Assembly (NCBI GenBank): GCA_023387775.1
Contig: JAEWHN010000377.1
Location: 1 to 36,078 of the forward strand
Reading direction: 5' to 3'
Origin: Pseudomonadota bacterium
GTDB lineage: Bacteria; Pseudomonadota; Alphaproteobacteria; Rhizobiales; Rhizobiaceae
DNA: 36,078 nucleotides
Shown here piece by piece: positions 24,157 to 32,948 of the stretch. The notes beneath the pieces are model-generated. The model did no database searches and was not told where the DNA came from. It worked only from the letters and a program-made list of their open reading frames with translations. A program made the position numbers and the translations under genes. Position 1 is the stretch's first letter, and the number at the start of each line of letters is the position of its first letter.

Positions 24157-25227
24157 ATGCAGCCTGCTGTCGCCCACAACGAACCAAGCCATGACCTCGC
24201 GGCCAACGTGGTTGCGACGATGCGGCAAATGCGAGTGGCAAGCCTGCCGCGCAACTATGAGATTTTCTACGAGGCCCTTTCCGGCTCGAATCCCCGGCTC
24301 AGCCTGGAAGTGATCGAGTTGGGCAACAATCCGACGCAGGAGCGCCTCGACCAGATCGGCCGCAAGTATTTCGCCCAGAATCACAACCAGACGATCGTGG
24401 AGCAAGCCCGCGAGGTGGTCGCCCAGGAGCTTGAGGACATTGCCCGCATTTTGCGCTCCGAACACCAGCACCTGGAAAAATACGGCCAGATCCTCGACCA
24501 GACCTCCAGTGGGCTGAACAACCGAGATCTGATCAGCAAGGAACTGCTGCAGAAGATCGCTCGCGCCATGACGACTGCCACCAATTCGACGATCGACCAC
24601 GGCAGGCAGGTGGCAGACACGCTGAGCGAAAAGTCCGCCGAGCTGGAAAGCGTCAAGTCAAAGCTGGAGGAGTACAAGCGGCTGGCCGCCACAGACCCCC
24701 TCACCGATATCTGGAACCGGCGCGCCTTCGACAAGGAGCTTGCCGCGATCTACGACAGCAATAGGGGCATCCTGTTCAAGGCTCTGATCCTTGCAGATAT
24801 CGACAGCTTCAAGGAGGTCAATGACCAGTACGGCCATCCCGTCGGCGACAGGATCCTCAAGGTGATTGCCGACATTCTCCAAAGCAGCACCCATGAAGGT
24901 GTCTTCGTGGCGAGAACCGGAGGAGAGGAGTTCGCGCTCATCGTCGACGGAACCAGCGAGCAGTTGACATTCGAAATCGCCGACCATCTGCGGGTGCTGA
25001 TCGAACAGACGCCGTTCAGATGGGGGGATCCGCAGCAGGACTGCGGGCCCATCACCCTCTCCATGGGCGTTTGCATGGCTTCGGATGCCGACAGCGCCGA
25101 CGACCTATATGCGAAGGCAGACAGCGCCCTCTATCGGTCGAAAGTCGACGGCCGCAATCGCGTCACCCGATATTCGGATATTTCGGCGCGGACAGGGAAA
25201 AACTGGAAGCTGTACCGCAAGGACTGA
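24157..25227 (+). CDS. Diguanylate cyclase (GGDEF domain)
   Basis: The 356-residue soluble protein makes cyclic di-GMP. Residues 1-170 form a helical N-terminal region without membrane segments or a known sensor domain, ending in a coiled coil (about 150-178). The GGDEF domain (about 178-345) is complete: 'DPLTDIWNRRAF' (180-191), metal site Asp214 in 'ADIDSFKEVND', 'YGHPVGD' and the GGEEF motif (255-259). The inhibitory RxxD site expected five residues before GGEEF reads HEGV, so product inhibition at that site should be absent. ATG 24157 has GGAG five bases upstream; ATG 24139 is in frame but lacks a clear site. Confidence 0.94.
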   Translation: MQPAVAHNEPSHDLAANVVATMRQMRVASLPRNYEIFYEALSGSNPRLSLEVIELGNNPTQERLDQIGRKYFAQNHNQTIVEQAREVVAQELEDIARILRSEHQHLEKYGQILDQTSSGLNNRDLISKELLQKIARAMTTATNSTIDHGRQVADTLSEKSAELESVKSKLEEYKRLAATDPLTDIWNRRAFDKELAAIYDSNRGILFKALILADIDSFKEVNDQYGHPVGDRILKVIADILQSSTHEGVFVARTGGEEFALIVDGTSEQLTFEIADHLRVLIEQTPFRWGDPQQDCGPITLSMGVCMASDADSADDLYAKADSALYRSKVDGRNRVTRYSDISARTGKNWKLYRKD

Positions 25228-25315
25228 GCGCGGCCGACCTGCCGTAACAGCCGCCGCCGGTATGGCATTGGCCTCAGCCCGCGATCGTCTCCGCCACTCT
25301 CCTCGAGAGCCCAAC

Positions 25316-25344
25316 AAAAAAGCGCCGGCAAAGCTGGCGCTTTT
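25316..25344. terminator. Bidirectional Rho-independent terminator
   Basis: AGCGCCGGC-AAA-GCTGGCGCT forms a 9-bp stem with one G-U pair, with an A-run to the left and TTTT to the right. It lies between the convergent diguanylate cyclase (+) and DAHP synthase (-) genes and can serve both. Confidence 0.9.
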
Positions 25345-25367
25345 CCCGTTCAAGACTGCGAGCACGC

Positions 25368-26741
25368 TCAGGCGCTGGCCACCTTCTTCTCGCTGCGGTG
25401 CGCGCCCTTTTTCAGAAGCTCCGACACCAGGAAAGCCAGCTCGATTGCCTGGTCGGCGTTGAGGCGCGGGTCGCAATGCGTGTGATAGCGGTCCTGCAGC
25501 TCCTCGTCGCGGATGGCGCGTGCGCCGCCCGTGCATTCGGTCACGTTCTTGCCGGTCATCTCGACGTGAATGCCGCCGGCATGCGTGCCCTCAGCCGCGT
25601 GGACGTCGAAGAAGGCCTGCACTTCGCCCAGGATGCGGTCGAACGGGCGCGTCTTGTAGCCGGCCGCGGTGATCGTGTTGCCGTGCATCGGGTCGCAGGA
25701 CCAGACGACGTTGCGGCCTTCCTTCTGCACGGCACGCACCAGCTTGGGCAGGTGGTCGCCCACCTTGTCGGCGCCGAAGCGAGCGATAAGCGTCAGGCGG
25801 CCCGCCTCGTTCTCGGGGTTCAGGAGGTCGATCAGCTCCAGCAAGCCATCGGGGGTCAGCGACGGACCGCATTTCAGGCCGAGCGGGTTCTTGATGCCGC
25901 GGCAGTACTCGATATGCGCATGGTCGGCCTGGCGCGTACGGTCGCCGATCCAGATCATGTGGCCGGAGGTGGCGTACCAATCGCCCGAAGTGGAGTCCAC
26001 GCGGGTCAGCGCCTGCTCATAGCCGAGCAGCAACGCCTCGTGGCTGGTGTAGAAATCGGTTTCACGCAGCGCGAAATTGTTCTCCGAGGTGATGCCGACC
26101 GCACTCATGAAATTCATGGTTTCGGTGATGCGGTTGGCAAGCGCCTCGTAGCGCTCGCCCTGCGGGCTGTCGGAGACGAAGCCGAGCATCCAGCGGTGGA
26201 CGTTCTCCAGGCTGGCGTAGCCGCCCTGCGCGAAAGCGCGCAGCAGGTTGAGAGTAGCCGCCGACTGCCGGTAGGCCATTTCCTGGCGCGCCGGATCCGG
26301 GACGCGCGACTTCTCGTCGAAGTCGATGCCGTTGATGATGTCGCCGCGGTAGCTGGGCAGCGTCACGCCATCCCGCGTCTCGGTGTCGGCCGAACGCGGC
26401 TTTGCGAACTGCCCTGCGATGCGGCCGACCTTCACCACCGGCTGGGCGCCGGCATAGGTCAGAACCACGGACATCTGCAGGAACACGCGGAAGAAGTCGC
26501 GGATGTTGTCCGCGCCGTGCTCGGCGAAGCTCTCGGCGCAATCGCCGCCCTGGAGCAGGAAGGCCTCGCCGGCAGCAACCTGGGCGAGCTGCTTCTTCAG
26601 CTTGCGCGCCTCGCCTGCAAAGACGAGCGGCGGAAAGGTGGCAAGACGGGCCTCGGTTTCAAACAGCGCAGCCTGATCCGGATAGGCCGGGACCTGCTGG
26701 ATCGGCTTGTTGCGCCAGGAATTCGGAGACCACTTAGTCAT
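25368..26741 (-). CDS. aroG: Class II 3-deoxy-7-phosphoheptulonate (DAHP) synthase
   Basis: The 457-residue enzyme condenses phosphoenolpyruvate and erythrose 4-phosphate, the first step of the shikimate pathway. It is the class II (plant/Mycobacterium) type: 'WRNKPIQQVPAYPD' at the start, 'LLQGGDCAESF' with metal ligand Cys68, 'SHEALLLGYEQALTR', 'WSCDPMHGNT' and 'GGIHVEMTGKNVTECTGG'. ATG 26741 gives the family start MTKWSPNSW; the longer frame to 26795 has no similarity. Its substrate erythrose 4-phosphate comes from the pentose phosphate pathway, to which the nearby rpiA belongs. The symbol varies between genomes (aroF/aroG/aroH). Confidence 0.96.
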   Translation of the reverse strand: MTKWSPNSWRNKPIQQVPAYPDQAALFETEARLATFPPLVFAGEARKLKKQLAQVAAGEAFLLQGGDCAESFAEHGADNIRDFFRVFLQMSVVLTYAGAQPVVKVGRIAGQFAKPRSADTETRDGVTLPSYRGDIINGIDFDEKSRVPDPARQEMAYRQSAATLNLLRAFAQGGYASLENVHRWMLGFVSDSPQGERYEALANRITETMNFMSAVGITSENNFALRETDFYTSHEALLLGYEQALTRVDSTSGDWYATSGHMIWIGDRTRQADHAHIEYCRGIKNPLGLKCGPSLTPDGLLELIDLLNPENEAGRLTLIARFGADKVGDHLPKLVRAVQKEGRNVVWSCDPMHGNTITAAGYKTRPFDRILGEVQAFFDVHAAEGTHAGGIHVEMTGKNVTECTGGARAIRDEELQDRYHTHCDPRLNADQAIELAFLVSELLKKGAHRSEKKVASA

Positions 26742-26875
26742 TGTTGCACCCAATACTTGTCTTCGCGACAGAGAAGCGCCCGGAAACGTCCGCATTTTCG
26801 GGACATGCCCCTATACCGGAAGCAAGGTGTGTATTCTACCCCGGATTCCGGCTGGAGCGAACGAGTTTAGCCGCC

Positions 26876-28267
26876 CTACTCCACGCGCTGGCCGTTCCTC
26901 ACCAGATAGGTAGGCTTGTACATCGTCACAAGCTCTTCCGCCGCGCTCGGATGCAGCGCCATGGTCCGGTCGAAATCGTCCTTCGTCAGGCCAGCCTTCA
27001 GCGGAATGCCCAGCAACTGCGCCATTTCGCCGGCATCGGGGCCCAGCACATGCGCGCCAACCACGCGCCGTGTGTCGGCATCGACCACCAGCTTCATCAG
27101 CATCTTTTCCTGTCGGCCCGACAAGGTGTGGCGCATCGGGCGGAAGGTTGCGCGATAGATCTCGAGATTGGCAAAACGTTTGGACGCCTCATCCTCGGAG
27201 AGGCCGACGGTGCCGATTTCCGGCTGCGAGAACACAGCCGTGGCAATGCAATCGTGGTCCGGCCTGGTCGGGTTATTCTTGAACGCGGTCTCGATGAAGC
27301 ACATCGCCTCGTGGATGGCCACGGGGGTCAGCTGGACGCGGTTGGTGACGTCGCCCACCGCCCAGATGTTGTCGATGCTGGTGCGGGAGTAATCGTCAAC
27401 GACAATCTCGCCCATCTTGCCCATCTCGACGCCCACGTTTTCCAGGCCGAGATTTTCCGTATTGGGAATACGGCCGATCGCCAGCATCACCTGGTCCACC
27501 GTCAGCACCTCTCCGCCGGTGACATGCGCAACGAGGCGACCATCCGCACGCTTCTCGATCTTTTCGAAGACCGTGTGCAGCATGATCCGGATGCCTTTCT
27601 TCTCCATGTCCTCATGCAGCATCTGCCGCAGGTCCATGTCGAAGCGGCCGAGGATTTCCTTGCCGCGATAGATCAGCGTCGTCTCGACACCGAGGCCGTG
27701 GAAGATGTTGGCGAATTCCACGGCGATATAGCCGCCGCCGGAGATCACGATCGACTTCGGCAGTTCCGGCAGGTCGAATGCCTCGTCGGAGAAGATGCAA
27801 AGCTCGTGGCCGGGAAGCGCGGCGTGCGGATTGGGCCGCCCGCCGGTCGCGATCAGGATCTGGTCGGCGGTCACAGTGCGGTTTTCGTTCTCCAGGCGAA
27901 TCGTGTGCCTGTCCACCAGTGTGGCGCGCGTGTGAAAAATCTCGCCGCCGGCGCCTGCAACGCCCTTCTGATAGAGGCCTTCGAGCCGCGAAATCTCGCG
28001 CTCCTTGTTCTCCACCAGCTTGCGCCAGTCGAAGCTCGGCTGTGGCACCGTCCAGCCATAGCCGGCCGCATCCTCGAAGTGCTCCGGAAACTGCGACGCA
28101 TAGACATAGAGCTTCTTGGGCACGCAACCGCGGATCACGCAGGTGCCGCCGAACCGGAACTCTTCCGCTATTGCCACGCGCTTGCCCAGGGAGGCCGCCA
28201 CACGCGCCGCGCGCACGCCGCCCGAGCCGCCACCGATGACGAAAAGGTCGTAGTCGTATGCAGTCAT
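26876..28267 (-). CDS. gor: Glutathione-disulfide reductase
   Basis: The 463-residue flavoenzyme reduces oxidised glutathione with NADPH. Visible features are the FAD site 'IGGGSGGVRAAR' (11-22), the redox pair Cys43 and Cys48 in 'GGTCVIRGCVPKK', the second dinucleotide motif 'SGGGYIAVEFA' followed by 'YRGKEILGRFD' (the Arg residues favour NADPH), and the catalytic His439 in 'ALHPSAAEE'. ATG 28267 gives the family start MTAYDYDLFVIGGG and has an upstream GGAG. A terminator (28322-28346) separates it from the DUF2059-rpiA pair, so it probably has its own promoter in the 54 bp upstream. Confidence 0.96.
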   Translation of the reverse strand: MTAYDYDLFVIGGGSGGVRAARVAASLGKRVAIAEEFRFGGTCVIRGCVPKKLYVYASQFPEHFEDAAGYGWTVPQPSFDWRKLVENKEREISRLEGLYQKGVAGAGGEIFHTRATLVDRHTIRLENENRTVTADQILIATGGRPNPHAALPGHELCIFSDEAFDLPELPKSIVISGGGYIAVEFANIFHGLGVETTLIYRGKEILGRFDMDLRQMLHEDMEKKGIRIMLHTVFEKIEKRADGRLVAHVTGGEVLTVDQVMLAIGRIPNTENLGLENVGVEMGKMGEIVVDDYSRTSIDNIWAVGDVTNRVQLTPVAIHEAMCFIETAFKNNPTRPDHDCIATAVFSQPEIGTVGLSEDEASKRFANLEIYRATFRPMRHTLSGRQEKMLMKLVVDADTRRVVGAHVLGPDAGEMAQLLGIPLKAGLTKDDFDRTMALHPSAAEELVTMYKPTYLVRNGQRVE

Positions 28268-28321
28268 GATTCCATCTCCGTTGGCAGCGCTGGCCACAGT
28301 TAGGAGGCAAATAGCCAAAAT

Positions 28322-28346
28322 AAAAGCCCGGCGCAGCCGGGCTTTT
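28322..28346 (-). terminator. Rho-independent terminator of the rpiA-DUF2059 transcript
   Basis: AAAAGCCCGGC-GCA-GCCGGGCTTTT is a perfect 11-bp stem with a three-base loop. On the minus strand it is followed by a T-rich stretch, and it lies 25 bp after the DUF2059 stop, before gor. Confidence 0.93.
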
Positions 28347-28371
28347 CGTCTCAGACCATGCGGCCCGTTGG

Positions 28372-28941
28372 TTAGTTGGCGGTCGAAGCGTCGCCGTCAG
28401 TGGCTGCTTCGGGCGCCGGGGGCGGTACCAGCCCCTTGGCCTTGATGATCTCTTCGAGCGCGGTCGCCGACTGCTCGGCCAGGTCGCGGGCGATGCCGCG
28501 CTGCCAGATGTCAGCGGCCTTGCCAACCTCGCGCGTGACGATCACACCGTCCTGAAGCAGCTTCTTGCCGGCTGGGGATGTGTAGAACCCAGCAATCGCG
28601 TTGAGTTCGTCGGCAGAAAACACCCGCGCGTAGGCGAGTGCGGCTTCCTTCTCCAGATCGGCGCGCCGGGTGGCCAGCTTCAGCGCCGTATCGTCCACGG
28701 TGCTGGTGATGACCTCCTGAAGATCCGGGTTCTTCTGGATCATCTCGGACTTCAGCGCGGATGCGGCCTGCGGCAGGATACCATCGTAGAGGTCAGTGGC
28801 CTTGATCGCCGCGACCGCGTCGCGGGCGGCCTTCAGATGCGCTTCCGACACGTCCTGCGCGAACGCCGGCACAGCGGCTGCAAGAACGACTGACGCTGCC
28901 AGAACGGTGGAAAAGCGACGAACACGGTGGGCCAAGATCAT
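28372..28941 (-). CDS. Exported DUF2059 protein
   Basis: The 189-residue product has a signal peptide (MILAHRVRRF followed by a hydrophobic core, probable cut after 'AFA' near residue 28). The mature helical part matches DUF2059, with 'LAYARVFSADELNAIAGFYTSPAGKKLL' split across its centre, and it ends in a Pro/Ala-rich tail. Function is unknown; location should be periplasmic. It starts 19 bp after the rpiA stop and is followed by a strong terminator, so the two form an operon. An alternative ATG at 28974 would overlap rpiA by 14 bp. Confidence 0.9.
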   Translation of the reverse strand: MILAHRVRRFSTVLAASVVLAAAVPAFAQDVSEAHLKAARDAVAAIKATDLYDGILPQAASALKSEMIQKNPDLQEVITSTVDDTALKLATRRADLEKEAALAYARVFSADELNAIAGFYTSPAGKKLLQDGVIVTREVGKAADIWQRGIARDLAEQSATALEEIIKAKGLVPPPAPEAATDGDASTAN

Positions 28942-28960
28942 GATGGGATAAAACTCCTGT

Positions 28961-29659
28961 TTATCGGGTCGCATGTACCGTTCTGACACCGTCGGCGCCG
29001 GCGATGATGGCCGCTTGCGCCAAACCAAGGAACAGACCGTGTTCGACAACCCCCGGAACGGCGAAAAGACCATTTGACAGCGCTCTTGGATCGGGAATGC
29101 GGCCAAAAGATGCATCAAGAATGAAATGTCCACCGTCTGTAACAAACGGCGCGCCGTTCGTCATCCGCAATGTAAGCGGGCCGGAGAGTCCGAGACTTTC
29201 CGCGACGGAAGCTATGGCGCGCTCGGTCGCCCTGAGGCCGAACTTGTTGACCTCGATCGGCAGCGGAAACTTGCCCAGTGTCTCGACCATCTTCGTTTCG
29301 TCGGCGATGACGATCATCTTCTTCGAGGCCGCAGCGACGATCTTTTCGCGCAGCAGCGCCCCGCCGCCGCCCTTGATCAGCGAAAGCTGCGGATCGATCT
29401 CGTCAGCACCGTCGACTGTAAGGTCCAGTTCCGGGGTCTCGTCCAGCGTAGAAAGCGGCACGCCGAGTTCCACGCACAATGCGGCGGTGCGCTCGGAAGT
29501 CGGCACGCCGATGATCTTCATGCCGGCGGCCACCTTTTCGGCCAGCAGTCGCACAAACTCTTCGGCCGTGGAGCCGGTACCGATGCCGAGCCGGGCTCCG
29601 TCCGGAACATGGCCAAGCGCCACCCGGGCGGCCTCAATCTTCAACGCACGTGCATCCAT
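28961..29659 (-). CDS. rpiA: Ribose-5-phosphate isomerase A
   Basis: The 232-residue enzyme interconverts ribose 5-phosphate and ribulose 5-phosphate. Conserved segments are 'GIGTGSTAEEF' (phosphate loop), 'DLTVDGADEID' (catalytic Asp residues) and 'KGGGGALLREK' (catalytic Glu and Lys), then 'GNFPxxxE'-like 'GKFPLPIEV'. Length is normal. It is first in a two-gene operon with the DUF2059 gene and is divergent from gph (160 bp between starts). Confidence 0.97.
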   Translation of the reverse strand: MDARALKIEAARVALGHVPDGARLGIGTGSTAEEFVRLLAEKVAAGMKIIGVPTSERTAALCVELGVPLSTLDETPELDLTVDGADEIDPQLSLIKGGGGALLREKIVAAASKKMIVIADETKMVETLGKFPLPIEVNKFGLRATERAIASVAESLGLSGPLTLRMTNGAPFVTDGGHFILDASFGRIPDPRALSNGLFAVPGVVEHGLFLGLAQAAIIAGADGVRTVHATR

Positions 29660-29819
29660 GGGAATTGCCGCCCTCCTGTCTGGTTGGCGCTCCTATCATT
29701 TTTAGGGCTTGCGGCAAAGGTTTTCTGCCTTGCAGGCCCAATGCCCCAGGGTTGCCCCGCAGTGGCTCGCGGGCTATGCCCAACCCATCATCAGTGTAGC
29801 GCAAGGAGCAGGACAGCCA

Positions 29820-30503
29820 ATGAGCCGCCCGATCATCGTATTCGACCTTGATGGAACCTTGATCGACACGGCGCCTGATCTGCTCGACAGCCTCAATCAC
29901 AGCCTTGCGGCGGGCGGAGTACCGCAAACCGATGCGACCGGGTTCCGCAGCTTCCTCGGTCACGGCGGCCGCGTGATGATCGAACGCGCTTATGCGGCCC
30001 AACAAAAGCTGCTGCCTGTGGAAGAGCATGACCGGCTCTTTGCTCTCTTCCTCGACCACTATGGCGAAAACATTCCGGGGCGGTCCCAACCTTATCCAGG
30101 CGTGCTCGATGCCCTCGACCGTTTCGCAGACGCGGGCTTCCTGCTGGCAGTGTGCACGAACAAGACCGAGAAATTCGCACGCCGACTGCTGGATGCACTC
30201 GACGTCAGCCGTCGTTTCGCGGCTATCACCGGCCAGGACACCTTTGCCTTCCGCAAGCCCGACCCGCGCCACCTTACCGAAACCATCGCCCAGGCCGGCG
30301 GCAATCCGGACCGGGCCGTGATGGTTGGCGATTCGCGGACCGACATCGACACCGCCAAGGCTGCCGGAATCCCGGTCGTGGCGGTCGATTTCGGCTATAC
30401 GGACCGGCATGTGCGCGAATTCGACCCCTCGCGGATCATTTCCCACTATGACGAATTGACGGTTGACCTCGCCGAAGGCCTCATCGCGGCAACAAGAGCG
30501 TAA
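29820..30503 (+). CDS. gph: Phosphoglycolate phosphatase-like HAD hydrolase
   Basis: The 227-residue protein is a HAD phosphatase with motif I DLDGTLIDT (nucleophile Asp9, acid Asp11), a helical cap, motif II 'VCTNKTE', motif III Lys in 'FRKPDPRHL' and motif IV 'GDSRTDIDTAKAAG'. It best fits phosphoglycolate phosphatase, which clears 2-phosphoglycolate from DNA repair or oxygenation, but other small phosphosugars are possible. ATG 29820 follows AAGGAGCAGGA; the longer frame from 29709 has no family similarity. The adjacent downstream gene is tRNA-Val with its own promoter. Confidence 0.9.
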   Translation: MSRPIIVFDLDGTLIDTAPDLLDSLNHSLAAGGVPQTDATGFRSFLGHGGRVMIERAYAAQQKLLPVEEHDRLFALFLDHYGENIPGRSQPYPGVLDALDRFADAGFLLAVCTNKTEKFARRLLDALDVSRRFAAITGQDTFAFRKPDPRHLTETIAQAGGNPDRAVMVGDSRTDIDTAKAAGIPVVAVDFGYTDRHVREFDPSRIISHYDELTVDLAEGLIAATRA

Positions 30504-30511
30504 TCAGTGGC

Positions 30512-30541
30512 TTGACTTCGGGCGTGCTCGTCTCCTATATC
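30512..30541 (+). promoter_or_regulatory. Putative promoter of the tRNA-Val gene
   Basis: TTGACT (30512-30517, five of six matches) and TATATC (30536-30541, four of six) are separated by 18 bp. A start near 30548 would lie about 22 bp before the tRNA 5' end, as is usual for tRNA genes. Confidence 0.6.
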
Positions 30542-30569
30542 GCGGCACGCTTCGCCTCCGGGCAGCAGC

Positions 30570-30644
30570 GGGCGATTAGCTCAGCGGGAGAGCACACCCT
30601 TCACACGGGTGGGGTCGTAGGTTCAATCCCTACATCGCCCACCA
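30570..30644 (+). tRNA. tRNA-Val (anticodon CAC)
   Basis: The acceptor stem pairs GGGCGAT (30570-30576) with ATCGCCC (30634-30640), followed by discriminator A and an encoded CCA. The D arm reads TAGCTCAGCGGGAGAGC. The anticodon arm is CACCC-TTCACAC-GGGTG, which places CAC at positions 34-36 and so reads GTG codons. The T arm is GTAGG-TTCAATC-CCTAC. The cloverleaf is complete and uninterrupted. No integrase or att-like duplication is seen beside it. Confidence 0.97.
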
Positions 30645-30761
30645 TTTCCCTTTGAATTTATTATACTTTCCGGCTCGTCAGGCGTCGCAGCGGCGCAGCG
30701 GGCAGTCTTGCCCAAGAGCCAGGACTTCCGGAATTTCCTCGTTATCGCGCGGTCGAGAAGC

Positions 30762-30799
30762 GGCTGCGGGCAAGCGACTGATGCGCCCTGCCCGCAGCC
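30762..30799. terminator. Hairpin after the L,D-transpeptidase gene, U-less terminator candidate
   Basis: GGCTGCGGGCA (30762-30772) and TGCCCGCAGCC (30789-30799) form a perfect 11-bp stem around a 16-base loop, 9 bp beyond the transpeptidase stop. No T-run follows on either strand, so termination is only likely, not shown. Confidence 0.5.
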
Positions 30800-30808
30800 G
30801 GCTTGATG

Positions 30809-32686
30809 TCACATGCTGCGCATGCGGGATGCCTCGACCTTTTCCAGCGCAAGCTTCAGGTGCGAATCGCGCTCGTAGACGTCGTTGAAATACTCGACCG
30901 TGCCGTCCATCTGCGGCCAGGCGGTGAAATAGGCGACGTAGACCGGAATCTTGCGCGCGACCTTTTCCGAAGAATGGCCCTGCTTCAGCTTCTTGGCCAC
31001 ATAGTCGACGTCGGTTCCCAGCAAGGCAGCGGCCATTCCGCGTGGATCGGCCAGGCGGATGCAGCCATGGCTGAAGGCGCGCGAATCACGGCTGAACAGG
31101 CCCTTCTGCGGCGTGTCGTGCATGTAGATGGCGTGCTTGTTGGGGAACAGGATCTTGAGTTCGCCAAGCGCATTGGCCTCGCTGGGCGTCTGTCGCACGC
31201 TGAAGGGAACATTTCCGCCGTACTGATTCCAGTCGATCGACGAAGACGGAATGCGCTGCCCCTTGGCGTCGGTTACCTCATAGCCAGAGCGGTCCAGGTA
31301 GCCGGGATCGCTGCGCAGGCGCGGCAGCATCTCGTTGACGATGATCGACTGCGGAACGCCCCAGTAGGGGTTGTAGTCAACCTGCTGGATCTGGTCGTAG
31401 AAGAAGCTGGTCTGGTTGTTCGGACGGCCGATCACCACCCGCATCTTCAGCTTTTCCGCGTCGCCCTCGATATAGCTGGCGGTGAAGGCCGGCTGGTTGA
31501 TGAAAACGCGCGGACTGCCGAGATCGGAAGGCAGCCACCGCAGTTGCTCCATCGCCAGAACCACCTTTTCCAGGCGCTCCGCCTTGGGCGCGCCGGCCAG
31601 CTTCATCACCGTCTGCGGGCCGACGACGCCGTCCGGCTTGAGGCCAAGCTTCTTCTGCACGGCCTCGATGACCGGCACGAGCTCTTCGACATAAATCTCG
31701 CTCGCACCGAGGCGGTCCAGCACCTCGCGATGGCGCTCAAGCTCGGCGCCATGGTCGCGAGCGATCAGTCGCAGCAGCTTGGGCAGTTCGGCGCTGGTCT
31801 GCCCCGGCTTCAGCAGGAGCTTGCGGTCGACGATGATCTCATTCTCGACACCGGCTTCCAGAGCCTTGAGCTCGGCCTGCAAAGCCTGGAATTCGGCATT
31901 CTGGGGATGGCGCGACTCGAGGAACGTCCGCGCTTCCTCCGTGCGGGCCAGCCTGGAAAGCATATTGACCATGTCGAGCGGCTTGGCGGGAAAATCGTGG
32001 TAACCGGAAATTCGGTTCGGGTCGACGCGGCCGCCCCGCGCATCGCGCACATAGCGCAGGACGCGCGCCGAAAGCGTCATCTCGAAACGGACCAGCTCTC
32101 GCTGGCGTGCCGCGACGTCGTCCAGGTCAAAGAGAGCCGGCGGCAGATTGACGGCATAATCCGCCGCGCGCAGTCCATAGTCGCCCGCCTCGTCCAGTAC
32201 ACTCACCGCTTCCTTGGCGCGGCTGTTGGCGTTCACGCCCGAGACCCAGATGAAATCCGGATTGGCGGCGTAATAGGCGGCAAGCGCCCTGGCCACATCC
32301 CTCTCGGCATAGAGGTCGAAGCCTTCGAGTGCCTGCAGCGCATCCCTGAAGGTGCTGCCGCGCAGCGAGGGATCGTAGGCAACGCGCTGCGGTGCAGCGG
32401 CGATGTTTCCAAACTCTACCCGCACCAGGGGATCGGCCTTGTAGGTGTAGTAGGTGGGACCAGTGATTTTCTTGATCGGCTTGGCTTCGACTGGCCGTGA
32501 TGCCAGCGTTTCCGGTGCGGCCCTGGGGGTGGGAGGAAACTCTCCCTTGGGCGCGCGTTGAACACGCCCACCACCGAACAGCACGTCGAACAAGGCCTGC
32601 GCCTCGGCTTGCGGCACGCCCGCTGCCAGCGCTCCGGCAAGCGTTGCCACCGGAAGGATTGCATGTCTCTTACTGAAGAACTTCAT
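30809..32686 (-). CDS. L,D-transpeptidase (YcbB/LdtD-like)
   Basis: The 625-residue protein would make 3-3 cross-links in peptidoglycan. It has a signal peptide (about 1-30), an Ala-rich linker, an N-terminal scaffold domain (about 95-320), a peptidoglycan-binding segment (about 337-359, 'QKKLGLKPDGVVGPQT') and a YkuD catalytic domain (about 391-565) with 'HDTP', 'SHGCIRLADP', His540 and nucleophile Cys542. ATG 32686 gives the signal peptide start MKFFSKRHA; the frame opens earlier without similarity. Rhizobiales grow from one pole and rely strongly on 3-3 cross-links, so this enzyme and the putative growth-pole protein at the left edge fit the same physiology, though the genes are 27 kb apart. 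Confidence 0.95.
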   Translation of the reverse strand: MKFFSKRHAILPVATLAGALAAGVPQAEAQALFDVLFGGGRVQRAPKGEFPPTPRAAPETLASRPVEAKPIKKITGPTYYTYKADPLVRVEFGNIAAAPQRVAYDPSLRGSTFRDALQALEGFDLYAERDVARALAAYYAANPDFIWVSGVNANSRAKEAVSVLDEAGDYGLRAADYAVNLPPALFDLDDVAARQRELVRFEMTLSARVLRYVRDARGGRVDPNRISGYHDFPAKPLDMVNMLSRLARTEEARTFLESRHPQNAEFQALQAELKALEAGVENEIIVDRKLLLKPGQTSAELPKLLRLIARDHGAELERHREVLDRLGASEIYVEELVPVIEAVQKKLGLKPDGVVGPQTVMKLAGAPKAERLEKVVLAMEQLRWLPSDLGSPRVFINQPAFTASYIEGDAEKLKMRVVIGRPNNQTSFFYDQIQQVDYNPYWGVPQSIIVNEMLPRLRSDPGYLDRSGYEVTDAKGQRIPSSSIDWNQYGGNVPFSVRQTPSEANALGELKILFPNKHAIYMHDTPQKGLFSRDSRAFSHGCIRLADPRGMAAALLGTDVDYVAKKLKQGHSSEKVARKIPVYVAYFTAWPQMDGTVEYFNDVYERDSHLKLALEKVEASRMRSM

Positions 32687-32948
32687 TTCACCCGTTCCAA
32701 TCGGAAGTCGGCAGGATTCCCGCCGAACTTCGCGCGCAAGGAACCGGTTCGCCCGTGGCGGGTATAAGGCGCCACCCTCCCGATTCACACCGATTTGGTT
32801 AAAGCTTCGTGTATTTCAGGCCGAGTGTTGCGGCGCGGTTTCAGCATGCCGGATGCAACGAGTTTTGAGCCGCCAGTGGCGGCAGAACGGTTGCCGTGCC
32901 ATGAATATGCGAGGATGAAACACACGCAGTGCAAAGTGGGAGATAGCA

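Noticed and set aside
25398..28303. Plus-strand open frames of 490 and 520 residues opposite the DAHP synthase and gor genes
   Set aside because: They are antisense shadows of two clear enzymes, with compositional bias and no motifs.
30570..30644. Possible integration site at the tRNA-Val 3' end
   Set aside because: There is no integrase, no direct repeat of the tRNA end within the window and no change in gene content; the neighbours are ordinary chromosomal genes.
30803..32500. 565-residue plus-strand open frame opposite the L,D-transpeptidase gene
   Set aside because: The translation is a mirror of the real gene; the minus-strand frame has the SHGC active site and a signal peptide.
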